From: Hydractinia symbiolongicarpus
Taxonomy: Eukaryota; Cnidaria; Hydrozoa; Anthoathecata; Hydractiniidae
Direction of reading: 5' to 3'
Length of the DNA: 60,000 nt
Assembly (NCBI RefSeq): GCF_029227915.1
Contig: NC_079879.1
Coordinates: forward strand, 7,628,001 to 7,688,000
Notes under the pieces: generated by a model
Database searches by the model: none
Told to the model about the DNA's origin: nothing
The model's input: the letters and a program-made list of their open reading frames with translations, nothing else
In this document: piece after piece, positions 47,501 through 60,000 of the stretch
Numbering within the stretch: the stretch's first letter is position 1
How the letters are laid out: every line of letters starts with the position of its first letter
Program-made: the position numbers and the translations under genes

Positions 47501-50500
47501 TTATTTTGACTCAGGAACAAAAATATTATTTTGTAAAGGGAAAACAAAAGTTCTCTGAAGATTTTTTTCACATCTTAGCTATAGTTAGCTATCTATAAAA
47601 AAATTTTTTTTGAGTATATTATGTTATGTATGTTATCTCACATTGATCACATTGATCGAATGTCCCATGGAAGGTTGACAAATCATCTTTTACTATTGCC
47701 TTAACTAGCTGGCTAGCTAGCTAATGTATCAAAATGTACTAATGTATCAAAATCTGACAACTTATCAGATTTAAATCCTTCAATTCCAATTACATATAAC
47801 TATTTCTTCATCTCCCTGCATTGACAGGAATCTGTGCTCAATTTTTATTAAGAGTGCTATATATATCATTTGCAATATTTAGGTCAATCTTTATTGAAAG
47901 GGGCACCAAACTGCTAAATTATTAATAAATATAACCAGCATATTTTGAGTTATCAGGCTAAAGTATGGTTGTTGCAATGCCAGACGTTTTCGTAATTGGA
48001 AACTCATCACAGACCAATTGGCAGGTTAGGCATGTGTGTGTTTTTCCCCACTTCGGTCACTTTTGCTATAATAAAATTGTAGTTCTTTATTCACATAACT
48101 GTTCTGATTTTGACATAATTAAGTTTGTCGTGGGTGACCTACTTATTTAAAAGGGACGACCTATAGAATTTCACAGCCACTATAGCCATGTTTAATGTTT
48201 CTAGGGACTGAGCTTTGGATGGAGCACCAAATCCAATGCCAAAAGCCCAAATTTAACTAACCAGTGAGTCTCCTAATACAATTTTGGACGTTTCGCTGAC
48301 AAGCAAAGTAACGACTTCAAAAGCACTTTGCTGCTTACTGCTTTATACAGAACTGGCAATCGGATTTCCATAGTATTTAGATTAAACTTGTTTACTTTAG
48401 TTTAACCTTGTTTATTTAAGTTATTACTCTCTTATAAATGCATATCTGAAGTTGTTTTGAAGTGGGAGGTTAGTTTTAATGAGCAGAACCAGTCTTTTAT
48501 CTTGCCTAAAATGATGGTTACCAAATTCTGTCTAAAATATTTCGACACAAAAATCTTGGTAAGTAGACAACACAATACTTAACAATGAATACATACACTT
48601 TGTTACTTGACACACAACACATGATGACAGTTAAGCGGTGGGACCACAGTGTGATTTTATTAATGTGGATGCAATGCGATTTTGTGGCATAAAACAGTTT
48701 GTTGTGGCCACGGATATGCAGCAAAATGCATGCAACAATGTTTAAAATCTCCTTAAAGAGAAAGAATTACATGTCTATTTTGACATGCCTCTTAGAACAG
48801 ATTTCAGATGTATATAATGACATTTTCAATTTCATTGGAAAAAAGCAAGAAAATAGAGTTGTGAAACAGCTAATACATTGACGAAGAATGTGTGTAGTCT
48901 CGATTTTTTTTAAAGAATTTGCAGTTGTCTGTTTTTTGTTCTTTGTTTTATATTCTGTATGAAATTCTGAGCTTTTTATTGGTTAGTTATATTGGTGCAA
49001 GAAAAAATGCTGCAGCCTATTCACCATTTCTGTTGCATGGTGCATACAACAAAAAGCTGCAATGCATGAAAAAAAGCCTAGTGCCATGCAACAATGCAAC
49101 TAAATGGCATTGCATGTGCATAGAAAAAATTCCAGTTGCCCCAGCAGTTTACTTATCGCTTAACATTAACCTTTTTACTACACATATACCAACTTTCCTG
49201 AAAAAGCTGGGTAACCAAACATTTGGTGAAAATTTTTGACAGGTAACAATACTAAATCATAGCAAAAACAACAAGTCACACAAAACAAATGACACTAACA
49301 TAATTGTTGTAACACAGCACACAACAACAGAAAGAACATGTAACATCTTACATATATGACGTGCATATATGTAAGACATACTGGCAGTACTTAACCTATT
49401 TCCATGCACACAGGAGGTCAGATAGTATTGTAACTGTTGTTTTTGCTATTTTTTATTTGCATAAATAAACGTATGATCATTTTGAAATTCAAAACAACAA
49501 TGCTAATTAATAGGTCTTGACAAATCAAAGTTGTGTAAAGGATTTTATGTTAATCAAAAAACTGTAATTTGAAAACTGCAGTTGTTATAACATGAAAAAT
49601 GCTAAACTCAAATGTTGCATTAAGTGAAACAATATCTTCCATTATTTTTAATGCCTAATTTTTGAAATTTGTTACCACTAAAGGCACTTTAGAGTGTACA
49701 GCAGTCGAAATTTCAATTAAAATTTGGTGCAATTGACAACAGATGTTATTACAATTAGTTTAACATTTTTTTCAGAAATTCTAGAAATCAAGTTAAACTT
49801 CTCAATGCATAAATTAATTGTATATTAAATGTGTATTACTAGAAGAAAATTATGCGTTAACAAATTTTAAAACGTTAGCACTCTGAGTGATATGTTGGTG
49901 AATTTTATTTTTTCCCATTTACTATCTAATTTCAGTGTTTTCAGTATTTTATTACTGGATGTTTCCAAAGGGTGACTTTACTGGAATATTTCACAATTTT
50001 ACAACTGGTTAAAATAAATTTAGGCTATTAGTCATAAAATATACTTTCACCCATGCTAGATAAACCTCTATCAAAAAACTGGTAAAATTTTTATAGGAAT
50101 TGATTAGCAAGGATATGTTGCAACTATTTTAAGCCTAAACTTTTAGAGACATTTAGACAAGCATTTTTGATTCAGGAAAATATTTTTAAAGGAAATTCGC
50201 AAGAATGATAAAAGAGTCTTAATTCCCCAAATAAGATTCTCAATAAAAAAAGTGTTTTTTTTTGCAAAAAATAATTGTTCACTAAGATCCAGATGTCTTC
50301 AAAAGATAGCAAACTTTTTTGTAAAATGATGACACTAGAAAATATCATTTTAATTTAAAAGTATGTTTTTTATTCAAATTACAATTTAATAAAAATTAAA
50401 ACCGTTACAAAAAATTGACTTCTGATTAGGACTTATAAACTATTTCAATAAAAATGACTTAATTTTTGGTCACACTATTTTCCCCTTTTTACTTAATCCT

Positions 50501-53500
50501 AAAATGTATCTTTAAAGTTTTAGTGTTTTACAGGTTTAAAAAAACTACTTCTTGTATCATAATACTTTAGTTTAATTCTTAGTTAGTTCCTTGTTGTTGA
50601 AAAATAGCAAAACTGATAAGAAAAATGTTTTAAAGCATCTAGGCACACAAGTTTTAAAGATTATACCAATTATAGCAGTATCCCAAATTAATTTGTGTTA
50701 AAAAATAATTACATGCAATGGATTATTTTGTAGTTTTCAGAAAATAAAATCGACTTTCTAATAGCAACTTTTTATTTTCCAACTTAAAACTTAAAATAAT
50801 TTTCATCAGTTTATTCTCATTTGCAGAAATTAACACAGAAATATGTTAAAAATCCAAAACATATCTTAAAACCTGAAATTATATATATTTTACCTAAAAT
50901 ATACGGAGGCAGGAAAGAGACAATTTAAAAAACTGGTTTGAAATATATCTTTTTAAAGAACTAAAATTTATTTTGAAATTAACACATATTTTTGAAAGTA
51001 CGAAAATCGTTTTTAAAGAACTGAAATTTAATCAAAATTCAAAATATATAAATCAATTTTATCTAAGAAACTTGATTCTACAATCAGGATTGAAAAAATT
51101 TAGTCTTTCTAGTCCACAACAACGTCATAATATCTTTTAGAACATTGCAAAAATCATTAAAATTAATTTCCGGATAGAAAAAGTCTTGCAACCAATTTTG
51201 ATTGTGTACGATTGTTTGAAAAAACTAAAAATGAATTATGTCTATAGAAATTTCAATTATGACATTTTTAGTAATTTAAAAAACAAAATTTAAGCAAAGT
51301 TTTTTGTCATTTTTTTAAACTTTTAAGTTAACCTGTTTAATGAAAAGAGAACTTGATAGTGGAAGTACAAAACTAAATACCGTAAAGGAATGAAATAAAA
51401 GCAGGGAAAAAAATCACAGAAAAAATGAAAGTAAAATTAATCCAAATTTGGCTATAATTGCGAACTTAAATTCCACATTTTTTAAACAACCCCATACATT
51501 CGCAATCTTTTATTTTATTTACCTGTTTTCAGTTCCATTGCAATTTCTCTGTTAATTCAATATAAAATTGACTTTAGAAATAAGAAGAAAACAAGAGCTT
51601 CTGAAATTCTGAAATTTCAAGAAAAATGTGTGCAATCTCATTCTTTATTCCACATTTCGAAATTCTGTAGGTCCTATCAGCAAACTTAATTCCACAATTT
51701 TTTTTATTTTGTTAAAAATTTTAAACGGGTTTTGGGTTACATTAAAATATGAAAACTTTTCACAAGCAAAAGCACAATCAAAAACTTACATCAACAGTGT
51801 TGTCATTTCAAAAATAAACTACAAATGTATCTTATCGAAATACATTCTTACATTTTGATCAAAATTTTGTGTATTAAAAATTTTTTTGTGCATTTTAAAA
51901 AAGATTTTGAATTAAAATTTACATATTGTCCCTTCTCGACTTCCATTAAAAAGCTATGTCCGCATACAAACCTTGGGTGTCTGTTATCTTCTTCTTTCAT
52001 CCTCTCGTTTTGACCACCATTGAAACCATTCTCTTCTTCATACTCAAATGTATTGTCCAGCAAAGCCTGAGATGGTTTAAGGAAGTTCATTGAAACACAA
52101 TTTACAGCAAGACTACACTTGTTTTTATTCACTGCTTAAAAGCAATTTACATTTTTTCCCCTTTGGCCTCTGTGTGCATGGAAATACAGTAAGAACAAAA
52201 CCAAACACAAACAGAAAAATGTAACAAACCCTTTTACCAAGCATTCTACTTCGATTTTCATCATGTAAAATGGTAGTAAATAATGCAAATTAACAAATTT
52301 TTAACACAGGAGTCAAAAAAACTAGAACAACATACGCTCAAATTTTTTTTACATGAGTAAAATTAAACACAACACAGTCTGAAGTGCGCTGTTCCATGAT
52401 GTTTCACTTCAGGTTGAATTTAATACCAGAGGTGCCCTGTAAAGGGTCAAATCCTTTGTATTCATGCATGCACTTATTGGAAACTGCACTCTACTTCAAG
52501 GTTAAATGTTTACATTGAGATCTTGAAACAATTTAACATTTCACTTATGGCAATTTGATAAAAGTAAAATTCCACTGAAATTTTGATTCGCCTGAAGTGA
52601 TAGAGACTGTAAGGAAACAGTCCTAAGAAACATACTGTGGATCAAAATGGTTAGATGCAGTTTGAGATTACTGTAGGTTTCATGTAAACAGCATTAACTT
52701 TTGTCTTATGACATCAAAAGATGTACAGAATAATTTTTAATTTATCCTTTACAAAATACATAGCTACAATTTTATAACATAATTTTAAATTGTTGCAAGA
52801 AAACACAATGAAAAATTCCACAATTCCAGCTACTGGCTAAAAGCACTAAACTTCAAGCTTTTTCTGTGTCAATCAAAACTGGATCAGTCACCATGTTTTA
52901 TATCATGCCCGTTGCTTCTCATAATAAGAATCTTTGAATAGCTTTTCTATTCAACTGTCACATTTGGACAAATAGTCCCATTTTTTTGGTACAGAAAATC
53001 TTTAAAAAATTCTGCCCCCTTTTTTTTCATTTAACTACTACAGGATATTAACTTTTGTGATGAAAGTGAGATGGTATTTTAGTTAAAATGAAACATTAAT
53101 TATAATTTAACTTTGGCAACTGACCCAAATAATTAATAAATCTTAATAAACCTACCTTAGTACTCTTTTGATAGATAAAAAAATTTAGAAATTAGACTAA
53201 AAAAGGCAAAAAAATAAAGTTAATATACCTGATTAAACTTTGGACTAGGTTCTGTTTCATGACTTTGGGGAACATCATGACCACTTTGCTGTCTGGGGTC
53301 TTTTTGTATTATACCTTTAGCTGTTTGTATAAGATGTTGGAAGTTCTCTAAGAATTGTGTTTGATTCTCCACAGAACCCGGCTGTTGTTGTTGTTGCTGC
53401 TGAGGTTGATTTTGCTGCTGTTGCTGACCATCGTTGCTGCTAGATATATTAGCAAGAGCTGTTTTATCTCTTTCTAATTGTTGTGTCAGCTCCTGAATTT

Positions 53501-56500
53501 GAGATAGCAAATCCGCTGATGGGTTACTTAGCATCTAAAATATATTTGAAGTTTGATTACACAGGCCTATCAATAAGAAAATAACACCAGAGCAATAAAT
53601 CGCTCCCCCAAGGTTACAATAATTTATACTTGGCGAGCAATCTGAATAAATAGAATAAGTTTGTAAACGCATATTTTATCACAAAGTCTTTTTATCTATT
53701 TTATTTTATTTTTTTTATATATTTTGGTTCTTTTTTACTTTAATTATAAGAAAGAGAACATTGATTTCCATGTGAGATGAATTGATATTGCTCAGCCAGA
53801 AAAACTTTTTTTGGAATTGGGGGAGCAATTAATGGCTCAGCTAGTTTCTCATTTCTTAGAATTGGGAGAGCCTTTGCGTGAGCAAGAGCAATTGCTCTCC
53901 CCTTATTGATAGGCCTGATTACATGCATTTCAGATAGATAATACACAAGCTATTAGTTGCTTTGATTTGGAGAACATCACAAAATTGCAGTGTGAATTTA
54001 CAGGCCTTTTTTATTAATTTCTAGGCTAGTAAAAAAACTCCTGACATGACTAAAGTTAATTTACTTAATCATGTCAGCTTTGTGAAAACCAAAACAAACT
54101 ACATTTACTCTGATAGACAGGTTAAAAAAAGTTTTACCTCCTGGTTAGCACTTTGCTGAGTTTGTGCTGGTATTTTCGTTTGCATTTGCTGCTGCTGCAA
54201 CTGAAGTTGGAGTGACTGTTGTTTGGTTGCCATAATTTGCATTTGCAGTTGCTGTTGTAAAAGTTCCTGCTGTTTACGTTGTTGTTCAAGCTGTGCCTAA
54301 AGAACAAAAACAGAACAGATTACAACAACTTAGGTAAAAACAAATTTATCACAAAAATAAATTGCAAATTTAGTACCTTTAGAACTTGTATTTCATCATC
54401 TTGAGACATTTGTACTTGTTTCTTATTGTTTTGGCTAACTGGTAAATCATCATCAATCTCTAAATCATCATATTCAACATGGTGTTCATGATGATGACGA
54501 TGATGATCGTGCTTCGAAGCTGTAGCCCTAGCTTTCTTTTGTCTTTGAATTGATGCAGCTAGAACTTTTGACGATGTTGATGCCATGTCAATGAGAGGTG
54601 ATATGACATCAGGCGGGTATATTCCATTTTTCTGCCACAGATTAAGCACACGAACAATCTTTGGCTACAAAGAACATATGTACAGTCCTGAAACTAAACT
54701 TAAGAAATCTTGGATCTTTCTTTTCATTTCAAACTGTCTTAATCAAAATGCACAAATTTTATTAGGAACATCCTTTTTTTTGTAAAATTTGGGTAGTTGT
54801 GTTAGAAAAAATCTACAGAAAGTATTAGGCTGTGCCTTCAGATATATGTCATCGAATTCTTATAAGTTTGGAATTTTGCATGTGCTGTAATTAACACGGC
54901 TATTGTTGCACACCTTTCCTATAAATCCTGGAAGAAAAATGCATTACTGTTGTTTTAAAAAAGTAAAGATTGTGCTTCTTTGTAAATTTTACATGATTTT
55001 TAATTACCCTTTCCTACCTTATCTTCAGGAGGACATTGAAAAATATGCTGAAATAACAGCTTGATATTCTTTTGAAATCGAGGACCAAAAAGGTCTTTAT
55101 CAGGACCAAACTAAAAATAAGAAGTCATTAATAAGATTAAAATAAAGTAAAATTCTCAGGGTTAAGACCCTGAATAAAAAGTGTATCAATAGTTACGAAT
55201 TCTTTTTTCAGACCTTTTTCACCAGCCTGACTCGATTTTACGTAAATCGCCAACTGATTTTTTTTTGCTGTTGTTATGCTCACAAATATTCACACGAAAT
55301 AAGAGCAGCAGGTTCAACACCTGTGCCAGGCTTTATTATCAATAAAAACTACGTAAGTATAGTGATAATGATAGTGATAATGTGACAGATTTGTCTGGTA
55401 GTCACACACTTATTCCATGTGGGTTGGTTTTGCCTTTAACACTTTTTTGGACGATAAATGACAAGTCTGGAAAATGTCAATCGAAAAAAAAATCCCAGGA
55501 AGGAGGTTGAAGGTTTCATTGTTATTTTGTCTACCGCCTATTCACCTGTATCAACCTTGGGTAAGGAATAAAAAAAATGAATGAATGCGAAAAGTAAGTT
55601 GATAATTGATCATTACTCACTTAACGAAGTACACTGCAGGAAGAGTGGTCAATGGGACTTGTAGTTCATGAGAAAAGGAAATCATCAACCTCGTACCCAG
55701 GTCTTTTCAGATCAAAATTAAAATCGCAAGACTATGTTATCTTAAAAAAGTGGTTTCGAGTAGGTTTGAGGAACGTGAACAACTGTTAGGCGCCGTATTA
55801 CATCACGTGTTGGACAAAATTTTGCGTTGACGAGGGTTTTATTGTCTGGAAAGAGGACCAAAAAAAAAAATTTCCCAGACTGGCTGACTTAAGTTATTTT
55901 TTTTCGAGTTAGGGTTACAGCAGAGCGAACAATTTTTTAAGGGTGGCCTCATTTTGGAAGTAATTTCTAATAAATTTCAAATACCTGATGTCTGGATTGT
56001 CTAATTATGGAGTCCAGCACATATAAACCACAGATTTTGTATTCGTCATGGCACTAACATAAAAACAACCAAAAAAATCAACACCCTATACATAATACAT
56101 AATTCATACATTTTTTGAGAGTACTAAATGTTTTTCTTACCTTATGAATGAATTTCTCCACACTATGAACAATGTGCTTGTAGTACTAAAAATAAAAATA
56201 TGAAAAATATAAATTAAATTGCTATGCTGTTGCATTCACACAATATAAAAAAGCATACCTTCAAAGCTTTGACTGCATATCTTGTAATAGATGCCATTTT
56301 AGCTTTTGATATTGGTGGCTTGTTCTCGTATATTGAAGATAGCTAAAGTAATAGGGATATAACTTTAAAGAAGACCCCTATATAAACTCTAGCAGAATTT
56401 AAATTCACTCCAGCTATATATCCTTTTGAATTTATATTCATCATCATCATCATTCTTGGCTTAACATCCGTTTTCCATGCTAGAACGGATTGGACGGGGT

Positions 56501-57775
56501 ATATTAATGACCCTCTTCTAATTTGATCTAGACTGTGTTAGATCTAAACTCAACTTTCGCTGTATCAAGTCTGTCCTTATAACTTCCTGCCAAGTCTTTC
56601 TCGGTCTGCCTCTGGGCTTTGCACCAGGAACTATCAAGTCTCTACACTTTCTTACCCAATTATCCTCCTCCATTCTTTCCAAGTATTGAATTTCAAAAAG
56701 AAAAATATGCTACATAAACTCCAGATCCTGGATGTTGTGGCAGTAAATGCCTTTTCACTGCCATAGATTATAAATTTTGACTATGACTATGCCATACTGG
56801 ATAACACTACACTTGTTTCCAGTTACATTGGTGATGCTGATCAAGCATTTTAGTTTGCTCAGCGGCACAATCACATCGCTTCATGCTCCAGTAGGTTTCG
56901 GTTAATGGCAGCAATAATATAGGGAGAGAGATCTAAATTTTTCTGAAGAAGTGAAATGAAATCATTCTGTCATCTTGGAGAAAAGGTACAAAAAGCAAAT
57001 ACAACCCTGCAATCTGAAAATGAGTTGAATTTAGCAAACAATCATAGTGAAAAATTGTGTGACATTCACATTTTTTGTTATTTCAACCTTTTTAGAGAAA
57101 GAGCTGGTGGATTATATACATCACCAAGATGTTTCGAAATTTTAGTCACTGACAGGCATGGCATATAGAACAGCTCTAAAAATTGTAAGCGGCCTTTGTG
57201 AGTTATTTTATGATAAGCATGCGATATGAATCACAATTAATTTGGATGTTTTACCTAACAGAGATTTTACTTACATTATATACCTTTATGTAGTTATGGA
57301 ATGTTGTAAGCAAACACAAATAAAAAATAACAAACCATCGTTGTAGCTTGGTGAAACTGGCGAAGCCAACTGAACATAAAATAATAATTAAAACTGATTT
57401 ATTTGTAAAAATAATAGGTTTTTGTTCCTTTTGTACTGTTCAACAGGGTAGTTCTGTTATCAACACTAATAATTTACGTACCGCCACACTAGACTGGTAC
57501 ACTTCCGGCTTCACTATTCTCGATAGTAAAAACAGCAATAAAAAAGAAGCCCATTTTAAAGTTCTATCGGCTAAAGCTGTAGAACAATAATTGTGTTATT
57601 TAACATTATCTAATAACTAGACGTTAACCCGTGGAAAAATCCACGGGGTTGCCCATCCTTTATATATCGCATTTCGTGTTCGTTTTTTGCGGACAGACAG
57701 ACAAATTACGGCTACTATTAAAGAGATAAAAGTAAAAGTTCTAACCTCGCTATTAAATTGTCGTACCAACTCCAT
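41579..57775 (-). CDS. SCAF8: SCAF4/SCAF8 homologue: Pol II CTD-binding, RRM-containing factor
   Basis: Sixteen exons (minus): 57775-57746, 56342-56259, 56185-56141, 56053-55985, 55110-55018, 54664-54377, 54296-54138, 53534-53229, 52066-51972, 47289-46949, 45973-45788, 45070-44970, 44635-44528, 44033-43862, 43780-42350 and 41955-41579; all phases close to 1294 aa. CID at residues 1-130 (FNSE-LSSIYENKPPISKAKM, KHIVHSVEKFIHK, YKICGLYVLDSIIRQSRHQ, KIVRVLNLWQKNGIYPPDVI) binds the phosphorylated CTD. His-, Gln- and Asp-rich middle; RRM at about 567-640 (TTIWIGRLPKG, FSEFGEIKSI, RGCAFLTM), then the family's FWEESFGAAFIPWDMVKEYHL block, Pro-rich PPPPPGMLPP and a long Arg/Asp repeat (about 930-1065). 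SCAF4/8 suppress premature polyadenylation (family knowledge). The start at 57775 fits human ME-V--FNSE; in-frame ATGs at 57787, 57790 and 57799 could add up to 8 residues. The donor after 42350 (GTTTGA) is weak. Confidence 0.93.
42151..42290 (+). repeat. Diverged copy of the dispersed CCCGTGGA-hairpin repeat
   Basis: It shares the TTAGTCGTTAGCCACGGGAT start, ATATCGCATTTG…GTGTCCG middle and final ACGGACAGA with the family seen at 33429-33670, but with many changes. It sits in the last intron of the SCAF gene, reaching close to the exon 15 donor. Confidence 0.6.
44754..44803. repeat. Two exact tandem 25-bp units
   Basis: AGGCTCTTTATCAGAAGAG plus AGGTTT, twice without mismatch, with degenerate related units (TTAGAAGAGAGATTTTTG) near 44865. 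In the intron between the two RRM exons of the SCAF gene. Confidence 0.85.
47290..51971. other. Largest SCAF intron (4.7 kb), no embedded gene seen
   Basis: Very AT-rich, with long A and T runs. No repeat family from elsewhere in the window was recognised and no exon-like frame with family support was found on either strand. Confidence 0.5.
56433..56688 (-). mobile_element. Second LINE 3' end fragment
   Basis: Near-identical to the 3' part of 10783-11150, including LERMEEDNWVRKCRD, the GRPRKTW segment and the ATG-repeat tail (TCATCATCATCATCATT on plus). A stop replaces the Trp of the terminal SDWKRV segment. It is truncated earlier than copy 1. In intron 1 of the SCAF gene, sense to transcription. 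Confidence 0.82.
57616..57726 (+). repeat. Dispersed CCCGTGGA-hairpin repeat, monomer
   Basis: ACTAGACGTTAACCCGTGGA start, perfect GTGGAAAAATCCAC hairpin, ATATATCGCATTTCGTGTT middle and CGGCTACTATTAAAGAGAT end. It ends only 20 bp from the 5' splice site of SCAF exon 1. Confidence 0.88.
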
Positions 57776-58374
57776 GTCACCACCCATCATGCCATGCAAT
57801 GCTTGTCACAGATTTACTATTATAAACATCTAGAACAATTATGTACATGTAACACATATTCCTGAGTCTACTAAATGAAATCTAAATTTATTCTTACTCA
57901 TAATTGTTTAGGAAAGCTTTTGGATTTGCTATTAACCTATTGGCAGCATGCTTAAATCCTTATGATTGCATGTGAATATGTGCATTTACTATGCACACCT
58001 GTTTAAAAAACCTGCTACAACCCCACAAATTTTGAGGCAGTTTATTCCATTTTGCCTTGTCACACGACTTTGGTTTCAGTAGAATTACAAAGGGACGAAA
58101 TAAGAAAAAGATTTCTTTAGTCATAAATATTTGTGTACAAGCATAGCTAGCGAGACAAGGCAGCAGGGGGGGGTCTAAATATTTGCTATTGTGTGATCTG
58201 AGAGACTTAAACGCGTAAAAATAATTCTTGGCTTCTTAACCCATTTGGTGGCAGAAAGACTTACCTGTCACGTAAGTTATAAAACACTGAATGGAACCAT
58301 AATAGGAAAAGCCATTACGAAACTCCTGGCAAAAAGGCGATATTGCAAATGTGTGCTAAAACAACACAAGAATC

Positions 58375-59420
58375 TAGCCAAGGGACTATCTCAATCATCG
58401 TTTCACATTTTATACGAATTGAAACGATTATGATCGTTTTAAGATTATATCAACATGTTTAAAAATCGTTTACAGATAATTTGGATTTGGAAACGATTGT
58501 AATTTAATTTTGTTTGATAAGCTCAAAAATGATACAAAGTGGAAGCGAATGGGAAACCATTGGGAAACCATTTCAAACTATTTTAAAACGTATCTAGAAA
58601 ATAAATTTTAAACGAATTACGAAACAAATTCTGAAACAAATTGTTTTCCCAAAGCGATTAAATAACAATTAAAAACATAATGAAATTATTATGTGAAAAT
58701 ATTTTAGACATTGCTTTTTCACTTTGACAGATGTCACAAAAAGAAAGGTTAATTTTTTTGTAGGGACTAGCAAAATTGCGTATTCATAGTTTCAATCTAT
58801 ACAGCGATCTGTTAGCTTTCTACGATGCTGTTTTCATGTTTTTTAAATGATCTACAGTGGTCTTTTCTGTTTCTACGATACCATTGTCATGATTTTTAAA
58901 CGTTTCATAGCAATCTTTTCCTTTTTTAATGCCATTTTTATGATTTTTAAACGATCTACAGCAATCTTTTCGCTTTCTACAATGCCGTTTTCATGCTTTT
59001 TAAACAATCTATATCGATCTCTTCACTTTCTATGGTATTGTTTTTATGATTTTTAAACGTTCCATAACGATCTTATCACTTTCTACGATCCCGTTTTCAT
59101 GAATTTTAAACAATCTACACTGCTCTTTTCACTTTCTACAATCTTGATTTATTTTATTGAAACAAATTAATTTTAATTTTTTTGACACAATTGAGAAACA
59201 AATGCGAAACTATTTGGAAACTATTACGAAACGATTTTCCATTCAACGAAGTGATTTGAAACTATTTTAAAACAAATTGAAATGAATTTGAAATATTTTT
59301 GGATTTTTTTTTTAAATTTGCGTTAAAAATGTATAGAGATTGTATAGAGATCGTTTTAAAAATAAAATATTATACAAATTGAAATGATTATTTTTGAAAC
59401 GATCATGGAGACGATCCCTA
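58375..59420. repeat. Complex repeat rich in GAAACNATT / AATNGTTTC motifs
   Basis: Both flanks (58375-58680 and 59150-59420) are crowded with variants of GAAACGATT, GAAACAAATT, GGAAACCATT and their complements. The centre is the 53-bp minisatellite at 58816-59146. The two outer ends (ATACGAATTGAAACGATTAT and ATACAAATTGAAATGATTAT) resemble each other as direct copies. Confidence 0.65.
58816..59146. repeat. 53-bp minisatellite, about six units
   Basis: Units of the type CTTTCTACGATGCCGTTTTC then ATGATTTTTAAACGATCTAC then AGCAATCTTTTCA begin near 58816, 58869, 58921, 58973, 59026 and 59079, with a partial one at 59132; each differs by several substitutions. A 69-codon frame through it is not a gene. 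Confidence 0.85.
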
Positions 59421-59818
59421 ACTTAGGTGAATTATTATGGAAGTTTTGCAGAAGTAACTCACTGCAATACATACTGAGTGTATCCTATTGGAATAAAATG
59501 TCTCACAAGCAATTACCATTACCACGTGATACGAATCAAATAAAATTATTATTCTATATGTAACAAACTAACATGTTATACACAATACATACCTATCCCG
59601 TGTATTATATTACATGATTGTAATGGCTCAGGCAAATACAAAATTTGAACCACAGGCGTTTTAGCCTGTACACTGTTTCTGGTATCTTTCCTTACACATA
59701 GCAAATCATCAGTAGGCCTGTATCTTCAAAGTCTGTACATATGAGGGGGAAGGGTGTTGAGTACCTTTAACCTACCCTTTACATTTTCATAGTGAAGCCT
59801 TATCCCTGTGTGTACAAT

Positions 59819-59964
59819 TTATCGACTGTTTGCACTGTCCATACACTCTAGCTCATGCATAAGCTTAGTTTTAAATTCATCAAGATTACCCCTGGGTGCG
59901 TATATTTCGCGTCTGTAGCAAGGCCTTATCCAAGGTGCAGTGGTTCTCCAAACCAATACCAAAT
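59819..59964 (-). CDS. Likely terminal exon of an unidentified gene (partial)
   Basis: Minus strand: acceptor TTTAACAG at 59972-59965, then two bases and 47 codons to a TAA at 59821-59819. The peptide (LVLVWRTTAPWIRPCYRREI … NLDEFKTKLMHELECMDSANSR) is compact, rich in W/R/P then helical and charged, and is closed in the other frames, which favours real coding sequence. I do not recognise the family. The LVLVWRTTAPW segment vaguely recalls SGNH/PC-esterase-like folds, but this is a guess. The rest of the gene lies beyond the right edge. It could instead be a transposon fragment. Confidence 0.4.
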
Positions 59965-60000
59965 CTGTTAAACATGGTCAACAAACATATCAAGAATGAA

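Larger units (their letters stand above)
57800..59818. other. Intergenic upstream of SCAF, with complex repeat
   Basis: It should contain the SCAF promoter (57.8-58.3 kb), where I see no named motif, then the repeat element at 58375-59420. Confidence 0.5.

Noticed and set aside
58847-59056. 69-codon Phe-rich frame
   Set aside because: It is a translation of the 53-bp minisatellite.
58816-59146. CRISPR-like array
   Set aside because: Units are contiguous diverged tandem repeats without unique spacers, in a eukaryotic context.

Overview
This is a eukaryotic nuclear window, AT-rich (well over 60% by eye). It has spliced genes with GT-AG introns, long non-coding stretches, and many MITEs, foldback repeats, one SINE family and LINE remnants. 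The recognisable proteins are metazoan. Base composition, gene structure and repeat load fit an early-branching animal, and a cnidarian is my best guess. That guess is inference, because nothing here identifies the species. I see no bacterial or viral gene, no CRISPR array, no rRNA and no canonical tRNA.

Layout. 433-5948 (-): first two coding exons of a Golgi class I alpha-1,2-mannosidase, running off the left edge, with a large intron full of nested MITEs. 7266-13209 (+): complete eight-exon TMEM39 gene, head-to-head with the mannosidase across about 1.3 kb. 13.2-19.4 kb: repeat-rich intergenic DNA (two copies of a tRNA-derived SINE, a TIR element, foldbacks). 22108-28480 (+): complete ten-exon concentrative nucleoside transporter (SLC28/CNT), with a possible alternative first exon at 19405. 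28.9-30.1 kb: broken LINE. 30-37.5 kb: mostly non-coding, with a dispersed hairpin repeat, a faint candidate minus-strand gene (34463-35565) and a GC-rich cluster of perfect hairpins (36.44-36.72 kb). 37922-38848 (-): intronless 308-residue ORF, unrecognised, basic and Ser/Asn-rich. 41579-57775 (-): complete 16-exon SCAF4/SCAF8 homologue. 58.4-59.4 kb: complex repeat around a 53-bp minisatellite. 59819-59964 (-): likely last exon of a further gene entering from the right.

The exon models of the three complete genes were assembled by hand from splice sites, reading phase at every junction, and remembered family conservation. All junction phases close, giving predicted proteins of 480 aa (TMEM39), 603 aa (CNT) and 1294 aa (SCAF). 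The genes have unrelated jobs (glycan trimming, ER/autophagy membrane protein, nucleoside uptake, Pol II transcription/polyadenylation), so there is no operon-like logic. The most striking structural observations are a MITE-in-MITE insertion with its own pre-insertion site preserved 4 kb away, and a compact hairpin array whose first stem has two mutually exclusive partners.
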